The notes: generated from the letters alone by a model not told the origin. A stretch of 18,348 nt of DNA from Cyanobacteria bacterium HKST-UBA02 (GCA_020431945.1 JAGQHH010000570.1:1-18348), one strand, 5' to 3'; shown: positions 1 to 7,900, numbered from the stretch's first letter. Numbers and translations: made by a program.

Positions 1-1329
1 AGCCGGGGCATCGGGAGAGCCGGGTGCCACCGCCGGCTCCTGGAAGATATTCTTGCCCGGTCCGAAAGAAGCCATCTCGCCGGTGCCCGGTCCATGGAAC
101 ATGAACTTGGGCGGTTGCAGGGGCGCCTTGCCATGACCTTCGGGCTCTTCGGGCAGATTCAGGCTCTGGGTGCTGGACTCGGCTATGGACTTGAGCGAGC
201 GGTTATCCGGGGTCATCACCAGACCCAGCTTGAGAAGATTGACTGCCACTGCAATGGTCCGGCTGGGACCGAGATTGTACTTGTCGGCAATCTCTTTGAG
301 GCTCAGATTACCGTCGAGATCGTAATAGATGGTCTTCTGTACTTTCATGCCCAGGGGCGCACCGTCCTGGAGACGCCGCTCGAGTTGCTCGTCGGCGGCT
401 TGAATGGGCGGCTTGTGCAGGACCGACATGATCTCGAGACCATGCTGGCGCATGAAGTCGAGATTGGCCAGATGCTCGTCTCCGAGCCTGAGAAGCTCAT
501 CGGTGGACTCCTGCACGCTGGCGGACTCGGGTTGCTTGTCAGCCTCGAAATGGGCCTGGCCTTCGCGCCAGGTGAAGAGCTCCATCACCGCCTCGAGCCC
601 GTTCCCCACCGGTGAGGTGGCGTGCACGGGCTTGCCCAGCCCGAATTGCACGACGATCTCGCCCTTGCTGCTGTGTACATGGAGATGCCCGGTATGCTCG
701 TCTTTCTCGGCGGTCTGCAGGATCATGGGCACCGAGCGCACCCTCAGATCGCCTCCCAGAGCGCCTATATCAGCCGGCATCGGGGGAATGGGAACTGCGG
801 GGGCAGGCGGAGCCGGGCTCTGAAATCCACTTTGTGCTCCCATGCCATGGACTGCCGGAGGGATGGTCATGGAGGCGGTATCAGGATGTCCCGAATCTCC
901 GACACTATAGATCGAAGATATATCGCCGCTGCTACCGGTCTTCTTGAAGCGGTCGCCCAGGCTGGTGGGCTTTTTGGATTTTGCCTTGTCCTGCTCCTCG
1001 GCTTCGCCGTCCAGGGGATGGGTAGCGCCCACCGTAGCCAGGATCTGGGGATAGATGATCGCCAGGTCGCTGGTTTTGTAGAACCAGTGCATCTTCTTGC
1101 CGGTCAGCCCTTCTTCGCTGAACCGCCATTCCATCTCCTCTGTCTCGAAATGACAGTGGATGGTGAGGAAATACTTCTTGTTTTCGTCCGGAACCTCCCA
1201 GAAGAAGATATGCTTGATGCCCGTGAACTTCCGGGCTTTGGCATACCATTCGGTGAGCACCTCGACGGAAGGGTGGGAATCCACCCTGTAGGTTTGCTCC
1301 GGTACTATGCCTCTTTTTGGAGTAAACAT
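1..1329 (-). CDS. PATAN/DUF4388 domain protein with C-terminal winged-helix-like segment (partial, C-terminus off window)
   Basis: The reading frame stays open from an ATG at 1329 down to base 1 (443 codons) and leaves the window, so the C-terminus is missing. An in-frame TAA lies two codons upstream of the ATG, fixing the frame's upper limit; no good ribosome binding site is visible. Residues 1-90 are rich in aromatic and charged residues (for example the stretch HIFFWEVPDENKKYFLTIHC) and match no family I recognise. Residues about 100-190 are a Pro/Ala/Gly-rich linker. Residues about 190-290 look like a DUF4388 (PATAN) domain: a glycine-containing strand pair (HTGHLHVHSSKGEIVVQFGLG) followed by 'KPVHATSPVGNGLEAVMELFTWREGQAHFEA'-type sequence, given here as separate pieces of one domain. 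Residues about 333-372 (NLSLKEIADKYNLGPS, then a second helix ending KLGLV) resemble a winged helix-turn-helix. Known PATAN proteins act in signalling and gene control; a role as a cytoplasmic regulator or adaptor is inference. No membrane segment or signal peptide is seen. Confidence 0.8.
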   Translation of the reverse strand, partial: MFTPKRGIVPEQTYRVDSHPSVEVLTEWYAKARKFTGIKHIFFWEVPDENKKYFLTIHCHFETEEMEWRFSEEGLTGKKMHWFYKTSDLAIIYPQILATVGATHPLDGEAEEQDKAKSKKPTSLGDRFKKTGSSGDISSIYSVGDSGHPDTASMTIPPAVHGMGAQSGFQSPAPPAPAVPIPPMPADIGALGGDLRVRSVPMILQTAEKDEHTGHLHVHSSKGEIVVQFGLGKPVHATSPVGNGLEAVMELFTWREGQAHFEADKQPESASVQESTDELLRLGDEHLANLDFMRQHGLEIMSVLHKPPIQAADEQLERRLQDGAPLGMKVQKTIYYDLDGNLSLKEIADKYNLGPSRTIAVAVNLLKLGLVMTPDNRSLKSIAESSTQSLNLPEEPEGHGKAPLQPPKFMFHGPGTGEMASFGPGKNIFQEPAVAPGSPDAPA

Positions 1330-1352
1330 GAATTAACGCCAGACCCCTTATG

Positions 1353-1381
1353 TTCATATGCTCAAAATCAGGCAAATGCAA
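1353..1381 (-). promoter_or_regulatory. Candidate sigma70-like promoter for the DUF4388 gene
   Basis: Read on the minus strand, TTGCAT (1381-1376) and TATGAA (1358-1353) are separated by exactly 17 nt, about 24 nt upstream of the ATG at 1329. Each hexamer matches four of six consensus positions, so the call rests mostly on spacing and placement in the short divergent gap between this gene and the acyltransferase. Confidence 0.3.
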
Positions 1382-1432
1382 ACCCCTGATTCGATCTGAT
1401 ATTATTTGCCGAAATTTCGAAAAGGAAAACAG

Positions 1433-2185
1433 GTGTTACCGAGCATACTCTGGGCAGCATATTTTTTCGGGAGCAGCGCATTCTTCGTCACTATTGCGGC
1501 TCTCGTCTGTCTTTTGACTGCGCCCTTCGATCGCAACCGCCGTCTTCTCCATCTCTATGCCAGTGCCTGGGGCATGGTGTACATCTACACGAATCCCTTC
1601 TGGCGTGTCAAATACGAAGGACGCGAGCTGATCGACCCGAACCGCACCTATGTGCTGGTAGCCAACCACCAGTCATACTGGGACATTCTCATCCTCTACG
1701 GTCTCTACAAACCCTTCAAATTCGTCTCTAAAGAGTCGATCTTCAAGATGCCCTTCATAGGCTTCAATATGATCCTCAATCAATACGTGAAGATCGAGCG
1801 AGGCAATCTATCCAGCATAAAATTGATGATGAATACCTGCAAAGACTGGCTGAACAGGGGCGCTTCCATCCTCCTCTTCCCGGAAGGCACTCGCTCGGAG
1901 GACGGCGAAATCCATAACTTTCGGGACGGTGCTTTCCGGCTGGCCGTCGATTGCAATGTTCCGGTGGTTCCGGTGGTAATAGACGGCACTTTCGATGTCA
2001 TCTCGAAGAAATCAAAAAAACTCAATTTCAAAGTGGATATGACAGTCAGGGTTCTGCCCCCGGTGGACCCGAATGATTTCGATCGAAGCTCGGGTCTCAT
2101 GCGCAAGCATGTCCATAAGATCATGCAGGAGAATCTCGACGAGCTCCGGGGCAAGACCAGGCTGATCGCTGATAACAGCCGCTAG
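1433..2185 (+). CDS. plsC: 1-acyl-sn-glycerol-3-phosphate acyltransferase (PlsC family)
   Basis: This enzyme family acylates lysophosphatidic acid to phosphatidic acid at the inner membrane, a step in phospholipid synthesis. From the GTG at 1433 the protein has 250 residues, the normal size. Residues 5-28 form a hydrophobic N-terminal anchor. The HX4D catalytic motif is NHQSYWD (residues 78-84, His79/Asp84), block II is around KFVSKESIFKMPFIG (97-110), and the substrate-binding FPEGTR lies at 149-154, followed by the usual VPVVPVVIDGT (176-186). I chose GTG 1433 because AAGGA lies about 7 nt upstream; a TTG at 1406 would add nine residues but has no ribosome binding site. The gene stands alone on the plus strand and its TAG stop overlaps the TAG of the opposing transglutaminase-like gene within CTAG. 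PlsC paralogs can use other acyl acceptors, so the family is sure but the exact substrate is less so. Confidence 0.93.
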   Translation: MLPSILWAAYFFGSSAFFVTIAALVCLLTAPFDRNRRLLHLYASAWGMVYIYTNPFWRVKYEGRELIDPNRTYVLVANHQSYWDILILYGLYKPFKFVSKESIFKMPFIGFNMILNQYVKIERGNLSSIKLMMNTCKDWLNRGASILLFPEGTRSEDGEIHNFRDGAFRLAVDCNVPVVPVVIDGTFDVISKKSKKLNFKVDMTVRVLPPVDPNDFDRSSGLMRKHVHKIMQENLDELRGKTRLIADNSR

Positions 2186-5100
2186 CTCCGCCGCCGCAAG
2201 GCATCGTCGGAGCTTTCATCGGCCTCGCCGTCCTTGCGCCCTTTGCCGGCCTTGACGACCTGATCGGCATGATATCTGAGGTCCTCGAGCTTCTCCGCCC
2301 GGGCGCCGAAATAGACTTCGGTATACAGATCCATGAAGGTCGAAAGCGCGTCGGGGACGTTCTGAGCAGCTCGCTTGCCTTCCTTGATGTCCTTCTCGAC
2401 TATCTCTCTGACGTTCCGGACATACTCGCTGGGAGTCTGCCAGGGCTCACGATCCACCTGGGTGGACTTACGGACCGCCTTGAGGACTTTCTGGTATTGA
2501 GCCCACTCCGGTCCCCGTCTGCCGCGGTTCAGGAGCCAGTCCCGGAGGATCCTGTAGAGCTTGCGTCCTACCACTATCAAGACTATCAGGGCGAGGATCG
2601 CTGCCAGGGCTCCCAGAACATAGCCGAGAATATTCCGCTTCTCAGCCACCACCTCTCTGGCCGTCTCGATACCCAGATCCTTTTTGACCTCGTCGATATG
2701 ATAGACCTGTTCCCGGCGCTGAGCAGGCAGGAAGCCCTCGGGAAGCGGGTCGAAGGCCACCCATCCGAATTTCGGAATATATGCTTCGGCCCAGGTGCCG
2801 ATATTGCCACCACGAACCTCGCGTACTCCTCGCACGGCATTCCATTCACCGGGGGTGAAACCATGGACCAGACGAGTCGGAATACCAATGCATCGATTGA
2901 GCATCACGAAGGCGGAGGAGAATTCCAGGCTGGTGCCTTCGTTGCGGTTACGCAGGAAGTCCTGGACGAAGTCCTGGGTCTCCGAGTTGGCTTCTCGATA
3001 AGGATTGTATCTATAATTCTTGCGAAGATAATCGGCAATCTGCTCGGACTGCACGAACCAGTTATAACGCGGGTCGCTGTGCTCCTCGGCAATGACGAAC
3101 AGTTCATCGCTCACCGTATCCGGTAGCTGCAGGTACTGGCTGTAGTCATCCCGCACCTCCTCTTCTTCGGCACCATTCATAGGCGGCATGGTGCGCATGA
3201 GAGGCAGATCGTAGATCGGCAGCTGGGTTTTTATCTTGAACGTGGATTCGGCTTTGAGCTCGGCACCGGCTTTTATGGTGCCCATGGAGTCCACCGTTAC
3301 TCGGGGCTGCTTCAAAATCAACTCCTGGGGGATCCAGGCTCCGGGCACGACATTACCGATGGTGACAGCCTTGACTGTCACCGCCTGGATCAGATCGACG
3401 CTCGGATAGCGCTCGGGGACACGCAGGGCGTCGGCAAGCCCGACATTGAAACGGCTCTGCTCGGATGAATCGAAAACGAAGCGGCGAGGCTTGTCAGGGA
3501 TCACATCCAGGGGATCCGGAGCGGACGACTCTTCTACTGTTGCCGCAGGAGCCGCCTGGGGAGCGTTATTTCCGAAAGTTATCTGGGAATTGCTGCCCGA
3601 GTCCGGAATCTTCTGGGCCTTCATTAGAATATTGGTGGTGGGCGGCGGCGGCACATTGCGGCCAGAAGCATTGGGAACAACGGCAGCCGGGGTCCGGGCA
3701 GCAGGCACTTTCACCTTCAGAGGCTGGGGCGATCGTTTCACTTTACCGTCGATGACTTCCACCGGGCGGCTCTCTTCTTTGGCTTCATCAGAGACATCCC
3801 AGTAGCGACCATCGAACTTATCGAAGCACATGCGCCGCATATAGGCCAGTCGCCGTGACTTCACTTCCATAATCAGAGCGTCCGAATCGATCTCGCTTTT
3901 CGAGAGATCGAGCTTCTCGTCTCCGAGCAAGGCGAAAACGCCGGTGGTATCAGGTCCCGGATGACCGCCGCCACTGCCGCCTCCGCCGGAGCCACCGCCG
4001 CCGGAACCAGAACCAGATTCGGAACTGGATCCGGAATTTGAGCCGGAGTTAGAATCAGACCCGGCTACTTCTTTGCCTCCCCCGCTGCTGTTGCTCTGCG
4101 CACCACTGGAGCCCTGCTCGCCTTCCTCCCCGGCAACGCCTTTCGCCTTGCCGCTGCCGTTACTATTGCCCTTGCCCGTTCCTTCGCCGACTCCGGCATT
4201 CTCATTGCCTTTCTCGTTGGAGCCGGGCTTGCTGGTCCGACCGGAATCGACGCTCTTGCCTTTCTTAATCTCGCCTTTCGTGTTCTTCTTACCTTTACTC
4301 TCATTCTTTTGAGGCGGCTCGGCCTTCTCACCACCGGACTGCGGCGCGCCCTTACTGTGCGTGTTAGGCTGGTCGAGGCGCTTGCCATGGGCACCGCGCT
4401 CGTCTTCCCTGGGCTTCTCCTTGCGCTTTTTCTCGTCCTTTTCTTTCTTCGATACCGCTGGCGGTGCTTTCTGCTGAGCCTTGCCCTTTTTCTCATGGGT
4501 CGGCGGAACTTTCGCCATGTCCTCATTGTCCGAGGCGTGGTGCTCCTTCTTTTTCTGGCGCTCGCGATTCTCCAGAGTAGAGATGAGATTGGTGTTCTTC
4601 TTGAACCATTCTCTGCCTCTCTGTCCGCGGTCGTGTCTCATGGCCGGTGGTCTGGAAGGAAGGACCACGTCGATGGCATAATTCGGATCGAAAGAGCGAC
4701 TGTAAGCCATGATCCTGTCCACCAGCTCGTCCACCCTCGGGATCATGAGAAACATCAGGGCGGCGAGCACAGGTATGGAAGCAAGCAATCCGATGGTGGT
4801 GCCGGCCCGGCTCCTGTAACGGAAACGCCGACCGGGCACGGGTATCTCCGGAGCAGCATTGATCGGACGGTCGAGCCAGGCGTTCAGGGTGCGGGAGACA
4901 CAGTCGAAATAAAGCATTATCGCGCCGAGGGTGACATAACAGAAAGCGCATATTCCGAAAGGGAGACCTTTCGCCACCGGGGCAGCGGCACACAGAAGAA
5001 GCAGGCCAATCGATGAGGATACGTTCAAATCCGAGCGGGTGCGCATCTCGAAGGTCAGAAAAGTGAAGACCCCGGCAAGGAAGAGCACGAAAGGCGATAC

Positions 5101-5409
5101 GAAGTCGAATTCGTCATGGAGCTCGCCGGTGAGCTGATAGAGCGTCAGACCGCCGGTGAGAATAATCCCGACAGCGGCCACCCAGCCCATCCACCTCAGC
5201 TTGTCGTGCCTGTGCTGATAGCTGAGGAAACTGCCGGCCACCACGAAAGTAAGGAAGAGCAGGATAAGTGGCCAGGAGATATGCACGAAAACAGAGCTGG
5301 CCACCACACAGATGAGTGCCATGAGGAAAACGACAATCCGCAGAGGGATGGAATCTTCAGGCGGCTCTTGCGGCTGCTCTTGCGGAGGCGGCTTCTTAGG
5401 ATCGCTCAT
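2182..5409 (-). CDS. TgpA-like membrane protein with a transglutaminase-like domain lacking catalytic Cys and His, large low-complexity insert
   Basis: The protein has 1075 residues, against roughly 650-750 for typical TgpA proteins. Order of parts: six or so membrane helices between residues 24 and 224 (DUF3488-like); a low-complexity insert at about 283-485, Lys/Glu-rich to about 400 and then Gly/Ser/Asn-rich; an extracytoplasmic beta-rich part beginning with the family hallmark 'FDKFDGRYW' (about 528-536); a transglutaminase-like domain at about 770-900; a membrane helix at about 924-950; and a DUF4129-like C-terminal tail ending in the YTEVYFG motif. In the transglutaminase core the usual G-x-C-E reads GTSLEF, placing Ser827 where the nucleophilic Cys should be; the usual A-H-A-W reads GTWAEA (Thr872 for His); Asp887 in FDP is kept. 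Enzyme activity is therefore unlikely. The ATG at 5409 is chosen over one eight codons earlier because it forms an ATGA overlap with the DUF58 stop and has GGAG upstream. It is the last gene of the moxR-DUF58 operon. The fold is clear by family resemblance; the function is not. Confidence 0.9.
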   Translation of the reverse strand: MSDPKKPPPQEQPQEPPEDSIPLRIVVFLMALICVVASSVFVHISWPLILLFLTFVVAGSFLSYQHRHDKLRWMGWVAAVGIILTGGLTLYQLTGELHDEFDFVSPFVLFLAGVFTFLTFEMRTRSDLNVSSSIGLLLLCAAAPVAKGLPFGICAFCYVTLGAIMLYFDCVSRTLNAWLDRPINAAPEIPVPGRRFRYRSRAGTTIGLLASIPVLAALMFLMIPRVDELVDRIMAYSRSFDPNYAIDVVLPSRPPAMRHDRGQRGREWFKKNTNLISTLENRERQKKKEHHASDNEDMAKVPPTHEKKGKAQQKAPPAVSKKEKDEKKRKEKPREDERGAHGKRLDQPNTHSKGAPQSGGEKAEPPQKNESKGKKNTKGEIKKGKSVDSGRTSKPGSNEKGNENAGVGEGTGKGNSNGSGKAKGVAGEEGEQGSSGAQSNSSGGGKEVAGSDSNSGSNSGSSSESGSGSGGGGSGGGGSGGGHPGPDTTGVFALLGDEKLDLSKSEIDSDALIMEVKSRRLAYMRRMCFDKFDGRYWDVSDEAKEESRPVEVIDGKVKRSPQPLKVKVPAARTPAAVVPNASGRNVPPPPTTNILMKAQKIPDSGSNSQITFGNNAPQAAPAATVEESSAPDPLDVIPDKPRRFVFDSSEQSRFNVGLADALRVPERYPSVDLIQAVTVKAVTIGNVVPGAWIPQELILKQPRVTVDSMGTIKAGAELKAESTFKIKTQLPIYDLPLMRTMPPMNGAEEEEVRDDYSQYLQLPDTVSDELFVIAEEHSDPRYNWFVQSEQIADYLRKNYRYNPYREANSETQDFVQDFLRNRNEGTSLEFSSAFVMLNRCIGIPTRLVHGFTPGEWNAVRGVREVRGGNIGTWAEAYIPKFGWVAFDPLPEGFLPAQRREQVYHIDEVKKDLGIETAREVVAEKRNILGYVLGALAAILALIVLIVVGRKLYRILRDWLLNRGRRGPEWAQYQKVLKAVRKSTQVDREPWQTPSEYVRNVREIVEKDIKEGKRAAQNVPDALSTFMDLYTEVYFGARAEKLEDLRYHADQVVKAGKGRKDGEADESSDDALRRRS
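3955..4565 (-). repeat. Low-complexity coding insert (Lys/Glu-rich then Gly/Ser-rich) in the TgpA-like protein
   Basis: About 200 codons of compositionally biased sequence within the TgpA-like gene. The amino-terminal half is Lys/Glu/Pro-rich with many KK, KE and EK pairs; the carboxy-terminal half is Gly/Ser/Asn-rich and ends with GGGGSGGGGSGGG-type runs followed by HPGPDTTG. It sits between the last N-terminal membrane helix and the extracytoplasmic domain. It is in frame and free of stops, so it is part of the protein rather than an insertion that breaks it. Such segments are usually disordered and flexible. Confidence 0.8.
5406..5409 (-). promoter_or_regulatory. ATGA stop/start overlap coupling DUF58 and TgpA-like genes
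   Basis: On the minus strand the DUF58 gene ends in TGA (5408-5406) and the next gene begins with ATG (5409-5407), sharing the tetranucleotide ATGA. GGAG lies a few bases upstream inside the DUF58 end. This arrangement usually gives translational coupling and fixes the start of the TgpA-like protein. Confidence 0.8.
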
Positions 5410-6899
5410 AACATCTCCAGATCGGCCTCCCATTCGATTCTACCAATTACCAGACCGTCCACGGGACCCATGTCTCTTTTCGGGTCATTCTCCTTGCGTT
5501 TCGGTCTCGACACGCCGAAGCTGACATTGTTCGCATTCGATCGCTTCTCGGGCTCCTCTTCCTCGGCCCAGTCCGACTGGATGATCGAGAGCTCCACCGG
5601 AGTGCAGATGATATCGCCGCCCTGCTGGGGATTGTATTTCATCACCTGTTCCCCGGTGGGAAAAACGCTCAGCAGATCACGCTCGATAGTTTGAATCTCG
5701 ACTTCGTATTCTTCGAACTCGGCTTCTCTCTTGAAGCGCTCCTTCTCCTCGTCAGTCAGTCGCGTTCCGCTGCTGACCGGCTCCACCCTTGCCAGGATCT
5801 CCGAAACCAGCTCCAGACCCTGATTGACATTGCGGGGCAGATCCGACATGAGAAGATAGCACTGAGCCGAGCTCACCGGCGGAAAGAGAATTAGATTCGG
5901 GACCTGACCGAGCTTATAGCCGAAATGACAGAGGGACAGGACGGTGGTCACAGCCAGCTCGAACTGTTCCTGGCTGCGCCAGTTGCTCTTCAAATTGAGC
6001 AGAAGATTGAATACGGGAAGGGTCTCCTGGTCGAATTGCTTGACCAGCAGTTCCCCGGCTCTGGCGGTGAGGGGCCAGTGGATGTGTCTGCGGCTGTCCC
6101 CGGTCTGCCATTCTCGGACGCTGCGGAAACTGCTCGATTGCAGAGTGATAGAGGCGCCGACATGGGCCTGTCCCATGGTGGAGGGCACGCCCCGGAGGTG
6201 CTCGAGGAAATTCCCGGAGATCTCGTGGATCCGGGGATAAACAGTGATAGAGACGCCGTCGCCCTCCCCGACCTTGATATGCCTGGCCCACCAGCAAATG
6301 CCCAGGGGAAAACAGGTGGAGAGCTCCACGCCTTTGAGCTTATAGATTCCCCGGGCAAGAAGAGGCGTCGGGAACTCGAACCAGCGCTCCCGGTCCAGGG
6401 TCTCGACAAGCACCGGCTCCGGGGGCAGAATCTTTTCGAAAGTGCGTCCGTCTTTTCCCCGGCGCGCCACATCGACGCTCAGCCGGAGCCACTTCACCGG
6501 AAAAAACATGGACAGGGGTCCAAGGATCCGGCCCCGGCTGAGTTTGAGAACCACCGCCGCGTCCTCCGAGGAGAGGACCTCCCGGGGAAGAGAATAGTCG
6601 ACTTTTATATCCGCCAGGATAATCAGCGGCAGGATCGCTCCCAGAACCCCGGCGCACATGAAGCTCGAGGCCAGGAAATAGAGCCACTCGTTCGCGCAAA
6701 CGGCTCCGAAGATCCCGATCGCTATAGCCACCAGGAACATGATCAGGAAGCGGCTCTCGAGATACAGACGCATGCCGAATCCCAGGGGCAATCGCCAGCC
6801 GCGTCTTCTTGCCGGAGCAAAGACAGTCTGGGAGGAGAGGTCTTCGGACCTCCTCTCGATCTCGCCGGACTTCAGACCACGCATTCCTCTCATGGTCAT
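5406..6899 (-). CDS. DUF58 family membrane protein
   Basis: The protein has 497 residues. After a basic N-terminal stretch there are two membrane helices at about 51-69 and 73-96, as in the DUF58 proteins (YeaD type) that accompany MoxR ATPases. The family core is seen at about 270-296: GDSRRHIHWPLTAR followed by ELLVKQFDQE. The segment that follows would carry the metal-binding DxSxS of a von Willebrand A fold, but reads NLKSN, so that site is not conserved here. The C-terminal 60-70 residues are a charged, probably disordered tail. The start ATG at 6899 lies 3 nt after the moxR stop and the gene ends in an ATGA overlap with the TgpA-like gene, so all three are almost surely co-transcribed. 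Known members act with MoxR in envelope integrity, metal insertion or protein complex maturation; which applies here cannot be told. Other in-frame ATGs at codons 3 and 6 are possible starts. Confidence 0.9.
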   Translation of the reverse strand: MTMRGMRGLKSGEIERRSEDLSSQTVFAPARRRGWRLPLGFGMRLYLESRFLIMFLVAIAIGIFGAVCANEWLYFLASSFMCAGVLGAILPLIILADIKVDYSLPREVLSSEDAAVVLKLSRGRILGPLSMFFPVKWLRLSVDVARRGKDGRTFEKILPPEPVLVETLDRERWFEFPTPLLARGIYKLKGVELSTCFPLGICWWARHIKVGEGDGVSITVYPRIHEISGNFLEHLRGVPSTMGQAHVGASITLQSSSFRSVREWQTGDSRRHIHWPLTARAGELLVKQFDQETLPVFNLLLNLKSNWRSQEQFELAVTTVLSLCHFGYKLGQVPNLILFPPVSSAQCYLLMSDLPRNVNQGLELVSEILARVEPVSSGTRLTDEEKERFKREAEFEEYEVEIQTIERDLLSVFPTGEQVMKYNPQQGGDIICTPVELSIIQSDWAEEEEPEKRSNANNVSFGVSRPKRKENDPKRDMGPVDGLVIGRIEWEADLEML

Positions 6900-6902
6900 G
6901 TC

Positions 6903-7865
6903 TCAGGAAGGCACTTTGACGGTCTCGACAATTTTCTTGATGATGTCGCTGTGACAGATTCGGTTCGATTTGACCTTGGGCACGATCCGGTGTCCGAAGA
7001 CGAAAGGAGCCAGGAATTTTACGTCCTCCGGAGTGACGAAGTCCCGGCCCTCGACGAAGGCCACCGCCTGAGAAGCCTTGACCAGGAGCTGAGCCCCCCG
7101 GGGAGAAACGCCCAGTACCACCGAGGGATGATCTCTGGTGGCTTCCACGATGTCGATGACATAATTCACCAGAGCTTCGTGGACGAAGACCTTTTTGCGT
7201 GCCTGACGCATGGACAGGACATCATCCACCGAGAGGACGGACTGCACCGAGAAGGAGCTGTCGTTGAGAGTCATTTTGATGATCTCGGCTTCCTGCTCTC
7301 TCTGGGGATAGCCCAGGGACATCGAGACCATGAATCGATCGAGCTGGGCTTCCGGCAGGGGAAACGTGCCGTGGTGCTCAATAGGATTCTGGGTGGCCAT
7401 GACGAAATAAAGATCCGGCAGCCTTCTGGTAACGCCGTCACTGGTCACCTGTCCTTCTTCCATGGCTTCCAGCAAACTCGACTGAGTGCGGGGAGTGGCC
7501 CGGTTGATCTCATCCATGAGCAGGATATTGGTGAAAATCGGGCCGGGAACGAAATTGAACTTTGACTCTCTCTGGTCGTAGATGTTCACGCCCGAAATAT
7601 CGGAAGGTAGTAAATCCGGGGTCGCCTGAATGCGTTTGAAATCGGCGTGGATCGATTTAGCCAGACTCTTGGCCAGAAGTGTCTTGCCCACACCCGGAAC
7701 ATCCTCCAGGAGGACATGACCACCGGCGAGCATGGCCACCACAGCCAGCTTGGATGCCTTGACCTGGCCGACCAGCGCCCTGCCCATATTGTCAACCAGC
7801 AATTTCGCCTTGGGAGAGAGAGTGCTGACCTCTTGCGCCGACGCTACTGCTTGCGGTTGATTCAC
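6903..7865 (-). CDS. moxR: MoxR family AAA+ ATPase
   Basis: MoxR proteins are cytoplasmic AAA+ ATPases thought to act as chaperones for the assembly or activation of partner complexes, usually encoded beside vWA/DUF58 proteins as here. From the first GTG at 7868 the protein has 321 residues, typical for the family. Walker A is DVPGVGKT (56-63), Walker B LLMDE (116-120), sensor 1 lies in ATQNP (158-162), and LDRF (176-179) carries the conserved Arg. All key residues are present, so ATP hydrolysis is expected. Two adjacent GTG codons (7868 and 7865) could start it; I prefer 7865 because AGGAGG at 7877-7872 is 6 nt from it and only 3 nt from the other. It is the first gene of the operon with DUF58 and the TgpA-like gene. 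Confidence 0.95.
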   Translation of the reverse strand: MNQPQAVASAQEVSTLSPKAKLLVDNMGRALVGQVKASKLAVVAMLAGGHVLLEDVPGVGKTLLAKSLAKSIHADFKRIQATPDLLPSDISGVNIYDQRESKFNFVPGPIFTNILLMDEINRATPRTQSSLLEAMEEGQVTSDGVTRRLPDLYFVMATQNPIEHHGTFPLPEAQLDRFMVSMSLGYPQREQEAEIIKMTLNDSSFSVQSVLSVDDVLSMRQARKKVFVHEALVNYVIDIVEATRDHPSVVLGVSPRGAQLLVKASQAVAFVEGRDFVTPEDVKFLAPFVFGHRIVPKVKSNRICHSDIIKKIVETVKVPS

Positions 7866-7871
7866 CACCCA

Positions 7872-7877
7872 CCTCCT
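7872..7877 (-). promoter_or_regulatory. Perfect AGGAGG ribosome binding site of moxR
   Basis: CCTCCT on the plus strand reads AGGAGG on the minus strand, 6 nt before the GTG at 7865. It is one of the strongest such sites in the window and favours efficient translation of the operon's first gene. Confidence 0.8.
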
Positions 7878-7894
7878 GATTATCCGACTCAGCC

Positions 7895-7900
7895 ATCATA
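7895..7900 (-). promoter_or_regulatory. Candidate -10 box of the moxR operon
   Basis: The minus strand reads TATGAT (7900-7895), five of six matches to TATAAT, giving a leader of about 20 nt before the GTG start. The position 17 nt further upstream (TTTAGG) is a poor -35 element, so this is tentative. Confidence 0.35.

Noticed and set aside
622..1389. 255-codon plus-strand open frame at the left end
   Set aside because: It is antisense to the DUF4388 gene, whose frame has clear domains and is open to the window edge; the plus frame has no family features.
2925..2945. Cys840 as the transglutaminase nucleophile
   Set aside because: It lies in NRCIGIP, 13 residues after the nucleophile position, in the segment that normally reads LLRAAGIPAR; it is not the catalytic Cys.
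3955..4110. Gly/Ser-rich coding repeat as a DNA-level tandem repeat or CRISPR-like array
   Set aside because: The codons vary, unit length is not constant and there are no spacers; it is protein low complexity.
4309..5016. 235-codon plus-strand frame opposite the TgpA-like gene
   Set aside because: Its Leu/Phe-rich start mirrors the antisense of the Lys/Glu-rich insert; no binding site or family match.
5925..7565. 546-codon open frame on the plus strand opposite DUF58 and moxR
   Set aside because: It is antisense to two well-supported genes, crosses their boundary, has no recognisable domain and shows the His/Asp/Gly/Gln-rich composition usual for shadow frames.
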